Source: Bacteroidota bacterium
GTDB lineage: Bacteria > Bacteroidota > Bacteroidia > J057
NCBI GenBank assembly: GCA_963169475.1
Contig: CAUJFT010000286.1
Coordinates: 1-7,360 of the forward strand
Length of the DNA: 7,360 nucleotides
Direction of reading: 5' to 3'
Positions 1 to 5,130 of this stretch are shown piece after piece. The first letter of the stretch is position 1; every line of letters begins with the position of its first letter. Both the position numbers and the translations under genes were made by a program. Below the pieces are notes generated by a model. The model made no database searches and was not told the DNA's origin. It worked only from the letters and a program-made list of their open reading frames with translations.

Positions 1-320
1 TGATTGTCCTTTGAAAAATTTTCTATCCCAAATTTAGAAATGTATTGCGCCAATAGTTGCTTATGAAGTTTCAGGGAATCCTTCGCTTTTTCAATACGTT
101 GAAGCATTTTTTTATCCTGATAATAGCGCGTGGTGTTCAGATTTGGAAAAGGAGTGGCCTCTTCGGGTAGTGCGCTACCCGAAGTGCTATCTGCTTCCCT
201 TATGTAAACAGACTTTATCTTTTGAATAACCACCCCCTCTCCAAACTGCCCAATCAGGGGTTGAGTAATCAGCATAAGCCCCACACACAATAAATTCAGA
301 ACAAGCGTATATTTTGTCAT
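1..320 (-). CDS. N-terminal part of an exported protein of unknown function (runs off the left edge)
   Basis: The minus-strand frame starting at the ATG at 318-320 stays open to the window edge, giving 106 residues. It opens with a signal peptide: MTKYTL, then a hydrophobic core (about residues 6-23), ending PLIGQ with likely cleavage after Gln25, a style common in Bacteroidota. The mature part starts with a polar Ser/Pro-rich linker (about residues 43-62). It then becomes charged and probably helical, with the motifs YYQDKKMLQRIEKAKDSL and ISKFGIENFSKDN. I do not recognise the family with confidence. The helical stretch loosely recalls the N-terminal region of Bacteroidota periplasmic OmpA/PD40-type proteins, but that is only a hunch. 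No Shine-Dalgarno sequence precedes the start. The gene is transcribed leftward, away from the predicted origin. A perfect 10-bp hairpin lies inside it (161-184). Confidence 0.75.
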   Translation of the reverse strand, partial: MTKYTLVLNLLCVGLMLITQPLIGQFGEGVVIQKIKSVYIREADSTSGSALPEEATPFPNLNTTRYYQDKKMLQRIEKAKDSLKLHKQLLAQYISKFGIENFSKDN

Positions 321-423
321 ACTTGTTTTATATCGAGATTTTTGTTATTCAGATGTAAACGAAAAAAACAATGCTCCGATAGCTGAGATAAGCAAAAAAT
401 ATGCTTAATTTTTAACCTCATGT

Positions 424-432
424 TTATCCACA
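424..432 (+). promoter_or_regulatory. DnaA box, exact TTATCCACA (leftmost)
   Basis: Exact match to the high-affinity consensus TTATCCACA on the plus strand. It lies about 100 bases upstream of the left-hand gene's start, so DnaA bound here could in principle also influence that gene. This is inferred from sequence only. Confidence 0.7.
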
Positions 433-531
433 TTTTTATCAATAGAGATTTTAGGGCATTTCACCATAAGTACTACAATAATCATAAGTAATTAAAACAC
501 TATATATCAATATATTAATTCTATTTTTACC

Positions 532-564
532 GTATAAAATATATGAAAATCATATATTTTATAC
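532..564. repeat. Perfect 14-bp inverted repeat in the origin region
   Basis: The left arm GTATAAAATATATG (532-545) and right arm CATATATTTTATAC (551-564) are exact reverse complements, separated by the 5-base loop AAAAT. The element lies between two exact DnaA boxes (424-432 and 579-587). Its stem is almost all A/T and there is no T-tract, so an ordinary terminator is unlikely. It could be a binding site for a dimeric protein or an extruding cruciform in the origin. The structure is directly visible; the role is unknown. Confidence 0.8.
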
Positions 565-578
565 TTATATCTATTAGC

Positions 579-587
579 TTATCCACA
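579..587 (+). promoter_or_regulatory. DnaA box, exact TTATCCACA
   Basis: Exact consensus box on the plus strand, 14 bases to the right of the 532-564 inverted repeat. A degenerate box (ATTTGCACA, 587-595) follows directly and shares one base. Confidence 0.7.
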
Positions 588-675
588 TTTGCACATTATA
601 CATTTATCTTCTGGAAGTCAGTATTTTATAACTTTAACCCCCATTACCCTATATAAATCCCTACATTTTCAATAT

Positions 676-692
676 TTATCCACTTTTCCACA
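676..692 (+). promoter_or_regulatory. Tandem DnaA boxes TTATCCACT and TTTTCCACA
   Basis: Two same-strand boxes overlap by one base. TTATCCACT (676-684) has one mismatch at the last position, and TTTTCCACA (684-692) fits the relaxed consensus TTWTNCACA. Tandem same-orientation boxes are typical of arrays where DnaA loads cooperatively. Confidence 0.6.
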
Positions 693-753
693 AATGCCTG
701 CTTTGTGTGAAATTTACCCAATGTGGATAGACTTGGGCAAAACTATAAATAGA

Positions 754-855
754 TGTGAATAAACCTATTTTTTTTCTGAAAACTTTATCCACATCTGCAA
801 TATTTTTTCACAATCTGTGGAAAACTCTTCCTATGTGAATAACTGTTGTGGATAA
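754..855. promoter_or_regulatory. Core DnaA-box cluster: six boxes in 102 bases
   Basis: Six consensus-matching boxes lie here: TGTGAATAA at 754-762 (minus), TTATCCACA at 785-793 (plus), TTTTTCACA at 804-812 (plus), TGTGGAAAA at 816-824 (minus), TGTGAATAA at 834-842 (minus) and TGTGGATAA at 847-855 (minus). Start-to-start spacings are 31, 19, 12, 18 and 13 bases. The first, fourth, fifth and sixth point left and the second and third point right, so the last five form two inward-facing groups around 813-815. This is the densest part of the region and the most likely DnaA assembly core. Confidence 0.8.
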
Positions 856-1036
856 ATCCAAAGTTATTTACTTATAACTCACGATTTTATTTTATAAACT
901 TTTCCATAGTAAGCCCATTTTCGATAATATGTGAATATGTTTAAAAGAGGCTTAAAATATTTATAGTTAGTTTTTTATAAAATAAATTTCCAACCCAAAA
1001 TGTGGATTATCAAAAAAACAACTTTTTTCAGAATAC

Positions 1037-1045
1037 TTATGCACA
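1037..1045 (+). promoter_or_regulatory. DnaA box TTATGCACA beside the A+T tract
   Basis: TTATGCACA fits TTATNCACA on the plus strand. It sits 15 bases to the left of the A+T tract at 1061-1116, where a box that directs DnaA onto the unwinding element would be expected. A weaker site, CATTCCACA, follows at 1046-1054. Confidence 0.55.
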
Positions 1046-1060
1046 CATTCCACAAGCCCA

Positions 1061-1116
1061 ATATTTATAACTCTTTTTTATAAATATTTTATAAATTATA
1101 AATGGTATTATAAAAA
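1061..1116. other. Candidate DNA unwinding element (A+T tract with TTATAA repeats)
   Basis: Only 4 of these 56 bases are G or C. TTATAA occurs five times, starting at 1065, 1078, 1089, 1096 and 1108. The tract lies at the nadA edge of the origin gap, right of the DnaA-box array, which fits an unwinding element where the strands first separate. The rest of the gap is also AT-rich (for example 481-580 and 955-985), so the exact opening site cannot be fixed by eye. Confidence 0.5.
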
Positions 1117-1210
1117 GGCGTGAATAACGATTAAAAGAATTTGGCGGGTCATGTATCCAAATTGGCTAAATATCGTTATAAAACTAAACCATTAATTTTC
1201 GAGCAAAGAC

Positions 1211-2215
1211 ATGCAATTTACCAAAGAAAAATTAGAGGAAATAGGACAAATTGGGTTTTACAATGTGAATGTCAATCCTCAATTGGATTTGTTTGAGGAA
1301 ATACAAAGACTTAAAAAAGAAAAAAATGCTATTATATTGGCACATTATTACCAAGACTCGGATATTCAAGATATAGCCGATTATATCGGAGATAGCTTGG
1401 GGTTAGCGCAGCAAGCAGAAAAGACAAGTGCCGATATTATTTTATTTGCGGGTGTTCACTTCATGGCAGAAACTGCCAAGATTTTGAATCCGCACAAAAA
1501 AGTATTGTTACCAGACCTGAATGCGGGTTGCTCTTTGTCCGATAGCTGTCCTCCAGAAGCGTTTTCTAAATTTAAGGATTTATACCCCAATCATAAAGTG
1601 GTTTCCTACATCAATTGCTCTGCCGGTATAAAAGCACTGAGCGATGTAATTGTTACTTCTTCCAATGCCGAAGCAATTGTAAGGTCTTTCGCTGATGACC
1701 AAAAACTGATATTTGCACCGGATAAAAACCTAGGTAGATATATTGCTGCCAAAACCGGAAGAGAAATGATTCTTTGGGATGGCTCTTGCATGGTACATGA
1801 GGTTTTTTCGCTCAAAAGGATATTAGACCTGAAAGCACTTTATCCGGAATCAGAAATCATCGCACATCCTGAATGTGAAGAGACTGTTTTAGCACATGCT
1901 AATTTTATCGGCTCTACTACGGCTTTGCTAAAATATGCAGTGAAATCCGAATGTCAGTCTTTTATCGTAGTTACTGAAAGCGGGATTCTGCATCAGATGG
2001 AAAAAGATGCCCCTCACAAGCACTTTATTCCTGCTCCGTCAGAAGGTACTTGTGCTTGCAATAGTTGCCCACACATGAAGCTAAATACCCTTGAAAAAAT
2101 ATATATTTCCCTCAAATACGAAGTTCCCGAAATCAATATGCCCGAAGATTTAATGAAAAAGGCTTTGCTTCCTATACGTAAAATGTTAGAAATTAGTAGT
2201 AAATCCGGTTTATAA
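1211..2215 (+). CDS. nadA: Quinolinate synthase NadA
   Basis: This cytoplasmic enzyme condenses iminoaspartate with dihydroxyacetone phosphate to make quinolinate, the second step of de novo NAD synthesis; its partners NadB and NadC are not in the window. The protein is 334 residues, near the usual 300-350. It shows the family landmarks: AHYYQ (44-48), AGCSLSDSC with cluster ligand Cys107, YINCSAG (133-139) with the conserved Tyr, VTSSNA (148-153), FAPDKNLGRY (168-177), HPEC with ligand Cys222, and a C-terminal CACNSCPHMKLN in which Cys286 fits the third [4Fe-4S] ligand. All three cluster cysteines are present, so it should be active. An in-frame ATG at 1151 is cut off by a TAA at 1193-1195, which makes 1211 the first usable start. 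No Shine-Dalgarno sequence is seen. It is the first gene right of the predicted origin and is transcribed away from it. Confidence 0.97.
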   Translation: MQFTKEKLEEIGQIGFYNVNVNPQLDLFEEIQRLKKEKNAIILAHYYQDSDIQDIADYIGDSLGLAQQAEKTSADIILFAGVHFMAETAKILNPHKKVLLPDLNAGCSLSDSCPPEAFSKFKDLYPNHKVVSYINCSAGIKALSDVIVTSSNAEAIVRSFADDQKLIFAPDKNLGRYIAAKTGREMILWDGSCMVHEVFSLKRILDLKALYPESEIIAHPECEETVLAHANFIGSTTALLKYAVKSECQSFIVVTESGILHQMEKDAPHKHFIPAPSEGTCACNSCPHMKLNTLEKIYISLKYEVPEINMPEDLMKKALLPIRKMLEISSKSGL

Positions 2216-2339
2216 TAGTAACTTTGTAAGCGTATCTTGTCTCGTTACGATTTTAGTAATAACTTCGTACATTATGGGATAGAATATATGGATTTACATT
2301 AAGAGAGTGTCTTCTTATTAGGATAGAAAGATTTTAGGG

Positions 2340-3044
2340 ATGATTCTTATGGCAAGAAGTTTATTATTGTGCTTGATTTTGTTAATTTTTTGGGGTAACA
2401 AAGCACTCCCTCAATCCTCTTTGAATAGAGGAAGTAGCGTAACGGGGATTACCCAGCGAAATGGTGGTGGTTACTCAAAAAATGACCCAGAAGTTGTTTT
2501 GCCTTCACTCTATAATGTTGTTACCATAGATTTAAAAAGAAGAGAGGGTTTTTCTTCTAGACCTTACCTTGATGGGGAGCAATGGACCATAGGATATGGG
2601 CAACATTTCAAAAGTATTTCGTACCTACCCCAATATCCAATTACAGAAGTAAAGGCTACCGAAATTATGAATAAAATGCTGGAAATAGAATTTAGGAATG
2701 TTTGTCAGCAATTTCCTGATTTTCAAATGAATGAAAAATGGGCACTTACGTCATTGGTTTTTAATGTGGGTATGACTGCGGTGAGAAATGATTCTGTATT
2801 TTGGCAGGGGCTTAAAACCAAGAACCTTGCTGTATTAAAAGAACGATGGATACACCCGACTTATGCCAAGTCGTCTAATCATACTAAAAGCAGGGAGTTA
2901 GAATGGGCAGTTTTTACCAAAGACGTTCATAAAGTCAATAGGCTTTATGAAGAGGCTTCTCGGGTAGTAAAATATCGCTACGAGAAGAAAATAGATTTCT
3001 ATGAGTGGCGAACTAAAAAAAATAAAGAAGCCGGCATAAATTAA
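2340..3044 (+). CDS. Exported GH24 (T4/lambdoid-type) lysozyme-like protein
   Basis: The protein is 234 residues. A signal peptide (ARSLLLCLILLIFW core, likely cut near ALPQ at 22-25) is followed by a Gly/Ser-rich linker and a GH24 muramidase domain from about residue 57. Landmarks are RREGF with catalytic Glu69, YLDGE with Asp78, WTIGYGQ with Thr83, ALTSLVFNVG (135-144) and RELEWAVF (185-192). GH24 enzymes cut the MurNAc-GlcNAc bond of peptidoglycan. The usual catalytic spacing is E-X8-D-X5-T, but here it is E-X8-D-X4-T, one residue shorter. Export points to a periplasmic or secreted cell-wall role rather than phage lysis, and no holin, spanin or other phage gene is nearby. The true start may be the ATG at 2349, which has AGGGA 8 bases upstream. 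The 124-base upstream gap has a weak promoter-like pair (TTTG at 2223, TACGATTT at 2246). Confidence 0.85.
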   Translation: MILMARSLLLCLILLIFWGNKALPQSSLNRGSSVTGITQRNGGGYSKNDPEVVLPSLYNVVTIDLKRREGFSSRPYLDGEQWTIGYGQHFKSISYLPQYPITEVKATEIMNKMLEIEFRNVCQQFPDFQMNEKWALTSLVFNVGMTAVRNDSVFWQGLKTKNLAVLKERWIHPTYAKSSNHTKSRELEWAVFTKDVHKVNRLYEEASRVVKYRYEKKIDFYEWRTKKNKEAGIN

Positions 3045-3056
3045 AACATAAATCAA

Positions 3057-3086
3057 AAGCGGAAAATAGCCACCTATTTTCCGCTT
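3057..3086. terminator. Strong hairpin between convergent genes, probable bidirectional terminator
   Basis: The arms AAGCGGAAAATAG (3057-3069) and CTATTTTCCGCTT (3074-3086) form a perfect 13-bp stem with the loop CCAC. It starts 12 bases after the stop of the lysozyme-like gene and ends 31 bases beyond the stop of the opposing DUF2147 gene. On the minus strand the stem is followed by a T-rich run (TTTTGATTTATGTTTT), so it should work best for the DUF2147 transcript. On the plus strand it lacks a U-tract, so efficiency there is uncertain. Confidence 0.8.
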
Positions 3087-3117
3087 GAAGTCCGTTTGTA
3101 TAAAAGAGAGACAAAGG

Positions 3118-3555
3118 TTATTTTAGTCTATTCCAATACTGCGTTCTTCCCAACATAGAAAAACCTATATAGCCTCTTAATTTGAGCTTATCCGCATTTT
3201 CCATTGAAAGGTAGCAATCATATTCTTTTCCGTTTTTAGGGTCAAGAATCTTGCCGCCGCTCCATTCGTTTCCTTTTTTAGTTAATCCGGATAAAATAAT
3301 CATTCCCACTACTTTTTTTCCTTTTCGGCTTCCCGGACATACCTCACAGACGGGGTCAGCATCCTCGTCCGCAGTACGGTTGTGCAAAGCCCTAATTACA
3401 CCGTAGAGTTTTCCGCCTGACTCATATACTTCAACGGTAGAACGAACTTTTCCGGTTACGTCATCTACTGTTTGCCACTTCCCTACCGGCGACTGAGCGA
3501 GCGCGCTTACACTAAAAAAAATTAAGGATAATACAAAAATACCTAACTGTTTCAT
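3118..3555 (-). CDS. Exported DUF2147 family protein
   Basis: The protein is 145 residues with a clear signal peptide (core IFVLSLIFFSVSA, cleavage near ALAQ at 18-21) and a mature domain of about 124 residues. It matches DUF2147 along its length: GKWQTVDDVTGKVRSTVEVY (25-44), GKLYGVI (48-54), CEVCPG (70-75), GMIIL (84-88), GGKILDPKNGKEYDC (100-114) and a C-terminal LRGYIGFSMLGRTQYW (126-141). The family is small and periplasmic or secreted, widespread in Proteobacteria and Bacteroidota, with no established biochemical role. Cys70 and Cys73 form a CXXC that could make a disulfide or bind metal, with Cys114 as a third cysteine; that is inference. The start is well supported by the signal peptide. 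A good Bacteroidota -7 element lies upstream at 3601-3608, and a hairpin follows the gene. Confidence 0.93.
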   Translation of the reverse strand: MKQLGIFVLSLIFFSVSALAQSPVGKWQTVDDVTGKVRSTVEVYESGGKLYGVIRALHNRTADEDADPVCEVCPGSRKGKKVVGMIILSGLTKKGNEWSGGKILDPKNGKEYDCYLSMENADKLKLRGYIGFSMLGRTQYWNRLK

Positions 3556-3600
3556 AAATTTTTAAAATTTTGTTAATTGAAAGACGATTCATTAGTTTTG

Positions 3601-3608
3601 CAAATATA
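3601..3608 (-). promoter_or_regulatory. Candidate Bacteroidota -7 promoter element for the DUF2147 gene
   Basis: Read on the minus strand this is TATATTTG, an exact match to the Bacteroidota primary-sigma -7 consensus TAnnTTTG, 45 bases upstream of the DUF2147 start. The nearest upstream TTTG (minus strand, 3621-3624) is only 12 bases away, shorter than the usual -33 spacing of about 17-23. The promoter is therefore plausible but incomplete. Confidence 0.4.
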
Positions 3609-3647
3609 TACGAATTTTATCAAAAGGATATTGATTAGGGTGTAAAC

Positions 3648-3669
3648 TTTAAACGATATCGTGTTTAAA
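3648..3669. repeat. Near-palindrome in the divergent DUF2147/xth gap
   Basis: The arms TTTAAAC (3648-3654) and GTTTAAA (3663-3669) flank the core GATATCGT. The inner ten bases ACGATATCGT (3653-3662) are a perfect palindrome. It lies midway between the two divergent starts, 35 bases before xth, where an operator for a dimeric regulator could sit. No promoter or regulator gene next to it confirms this. Confidence 0.45.
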
Positions 3670-3703
3670 TTGTTTTTAATCATTCATAGTTTAAATAATT
3701 TTT

Positions 3704-4471
3704 ATGAAAAGTATTATTTCCTATAATGTAAACGGGATTCGCTCCGCTGCTAATAAAGGGTTTTGGAATTGGATAAATCAAGAAAACCCTGATATTATAT
3801 GCCTTCAAGAAATAAAAGCACAACTTGCCGACCTTGATATTACTTTTACTTCTCCAGCAAGTTATCATGCCTTTTATCATTCTGCCGAAAAAAAAGGATA
3901 TAGTGGCGTAGGGATTCTGACCAAAGAAAAACCCTTGGCGGTAACCTATGGCTGTGGTATCCCTCAATACGATAGAGAAGGACGATTTATAAGGGCAGAT
4001 TTTGAAGGTTTTTCGGTGATGAGCGTATATATGCCTTCTGGTACTTCCGGAGAAGAACGTCAAGGGATAAAAGAGCAGTGTATGGCGGATTTACTCCCCT
4101 ATTTTATTTCGCTCAAAGAAAAATTCCCCTATTTAATTTTGTGTGGTGATTTTAATATAGCACATCAAGAAATAGATATTCACGACCCGGTGAGAAACAA
4201 AAATAATACAGGCTTTCTTCCTCACGAGAGAGCATGGATGACGACATTCTTTGAATCCGGTTTTATGGATAGTTTCCGATTTTTGAACCCTAGTTTACAA
4301 CAATATTCATGGTGGACTTTCAGAGCGAATGCAAGAGCCAATAATAAGGGGTGGAGGATTGATTATCAAATAGTTTCTGACAACTGTAAACCTCTTTGTA
4401 AAGATTCATCTATTCTAACAGAAATTGTCCATTCAGACCATTGTCCCCTTCGTTTAGTCATTGATATCTAA
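3704..4471 (+). CDS. xth: Exodeoxyribonuclease III / class II AP endonuclease
   Basis: This is a 255-residue member of the ExoIII/APE1 family, close to the 250-270 usual length. Such enzymes nick DNA 5' to abasic sites in base-excision repair and act as a 3'-5' exonuclease and 3'-phosphatase, using Mg2+. Active-site motifs are all visible: SYNVNGIR (6-13) with Asn8, LQE (34-36) with metal-binding Glu36, VYMPSG (108-113) with Tyr109, GDFN (148-151) with Asp149 and Asn151, GWRIDYQ (216-222), and SDHCP (244-248) with the Asp245/His246 pair. Nothing essential is missing. The start is the first ATG of the frame, with only an AT-rich leader and no Shine-Dalgarno sequence. The gene is divergent from the DUF2147 gene, and its last 18 bases overlap the end of the opposing tatD-like gene. 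Confidence 0.95.
   Translation: MKSIISYNVNGIRSAANKGFWNWINQENPDIICLQEIKAQLADLDITFTSPASYHAFYHSAEKKGYSGVGILTKEKPLAVTYGCGIPQYDREGRFIRADFEGFSVMSVYMPSGTSGEERQGIKEQCMADLLPYFISLKEKFPYLILCGDFNIAHQEIDIHDPVRNKNNTGFLPHERAWMTTFFESGFMDSFRFLNPSLQQYSWWTFRANARANNKGWRIDYQIVSDNCKPLCKDSSILTEIVHSDHCPLRLVIDI
4454..4471. other. Convergent 3' overlap of xth and the tatD-like gene
   Basis: The two genes share 18 coding bases in exact antisense register. The plus-strand Leu codon TTA (4454-4456) is the complement of the TatD stop TAA. The xth stop TAA (4469-4471) is the complement of a TatD Leu codon TTA. Xth ends LVIDI and TatD ends LDIND. No terminator hairpin was seen between them, so transcripts from each side probably run into the other gene. 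Confidence 0.9.
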
Positions 4472-5125
4472 AGGAATCCCCGTATTTTTTAAGTTTTGAG
4501 GTATTTGGAGAGTCAGTATATCCAAAGGCATTTTTTTCAATTGAGAATATGCCCGGTAAACCTCCTGAATTGGAACATTAGCCATATCTGTTTCAAGCAA
4601 GATTTTTTCAGGAGAAAGATAGGTTATGACCTCTTTCAATTTCTCAGAAGGCTGCAAAAGGCTTTTTCCAAATGAAAAAAAAACGTTATCTTTATTTAGT
4701 TTTTTTGTCTGTTCGATATTGCCGCGATAATCATGAAAAATTACAGATGCATCCATTTTTTTGAGAAAATACGCTATATCTGAATAAGCCCTTACACAAT
4801 GAATAATGTAAGGCTTGGCAATATATCGGTTTAGCTCAATTTGAGCTTCCATTACTTCATATTGTGTGGAAATGTGAATATCTTTTACTCTATCAATCCC
4901 ACATTCTCCGAGTGCGATTACTTTGGGAAGATTCAGAAGTTTTTTTAGTTTGTCAATCTGAAGATGCCAATCTGCTTGTATAAGCCAAGGATGAATCCCT
5001 ACTGAAATAGAGTAGTCCAAAGCGTTAAGTTTGGACGGAGAAACAAGAAAAGCATTTCTAATCACAAACTCTTCGGAAGATTGTGGTTTTTTGTGTGTAT
5101 GAATATTGATATAGACTTTGGGCAT
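4454..5125 (-). CDS. TatD-family metal-dependent hydrolase (putative DNase)
   Basis: The protein is 223 residues with a TIM-barrel amidohydrolase-like pattern. The TatD metal ligands are all recognisable: the N-terminal HxH in INIHTH (His9, His11), Glu74 in ALGECGIDR, His109 in PYIIHC, His131 in VIFHDYRG and Asp180 in LLETD. SVGIHPW (41-47) is also a family signature. E. coli TatD is about 260 residues; this shorter form is typical of Bacteroidota members. TatD proteins are 3'-5' DNases linked to repair and DNA fragmentation, though individual substrates vary. The gene starts 5 bases after the trpS stop, so the two are almost certainly co-transcribed. Its 3' end overlaps xth by 18 bases on the opposite strand. 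The nuclease assignment is from family knowledge. Confidence 0.9.
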   Translation of the reverse strand: MPKVYINIHTHKKPQSSEEFVIRNAFLVSPSKLNALDYSISVGIHPWLIQADWHLQIDKLKKLLNLPKVIALGECGIDRVKDIHISTQYEVMEAQIELNRYIAKPYIIHCVRAYSDIAYFLKKMDASVIFHDYRGNIEQTKKLNKDNVFFSFGKSLLQPSEKLKEVITYLSPEKILLETDMANVPIQEVYRAYSQLKKMPLDILTLQIPQNLKNTGIPLDIND

Positions 5126-5130
5126 TCTTA

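Larger units (their letters stand above)
321..1210. other. Predicted chromosomal replication origin (oriC) intergenic region
   Basis: This roughly 890-base gap between divergent genes has no credible coding frame and is very AT-rich. It contains at least ten sites matching TTATNCACA or TTWTNCACA. Plus-strand starts are 424, 579, 684, 785, 804 and 1037; minus-strand sites are at 754-762, 816-824, 834-842 and 847-855. One-mismatch sites include 676-684, 722-730, 930-938, 1001-1009 and 1119-1127. Chance would give very few such 9-mers in a gap this size. Clustered DnaA boxes next to an A+T tract in a long intergenic region is the known pattern for bacterial oriC. Flanking core genes argue for a chromosome rather than a plasmid. 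dnaA is not in the window, which is common in Bacteroidota but leaves the call unconfirmed. Confidence 0.85.

Noticed and set aside
1151..1195. Short frame (14 codons) just upstream of and in frame with nadA, considered as an alternative start or leader peptide
   Set aside because: It ends at a TAA before nadA, so it cannot extend the protein. It has no biased composition or hairpins that would suggest attenuation.
321..1210. Reading the DnaA-box region as a plasmid or integrated-element origin
   Set aside because: No Rep, partition or mobilisation gene is seen, and the flanks are core chromosomal genes.
1606..1815. 69-residue minus-strand frame inside nadA
   Set aside because: It lies wholly antisense to a well-conserved gene and has no recognisable features of its own; a shadow frame.
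2259..2269. ATAACTTCGTA, identical to 11 bases of a loxP arm
   Set aside because: There is no inverted second arm within 30 bases and no phage gene nearby, so an isolated AT-rich 11-base match is most likely chance.
3680..4063. 127-residue minus-strand frame opposite the start of xth
   Set aside because: It is antisense to the conserved catalytic region of xth and shows no family motif.
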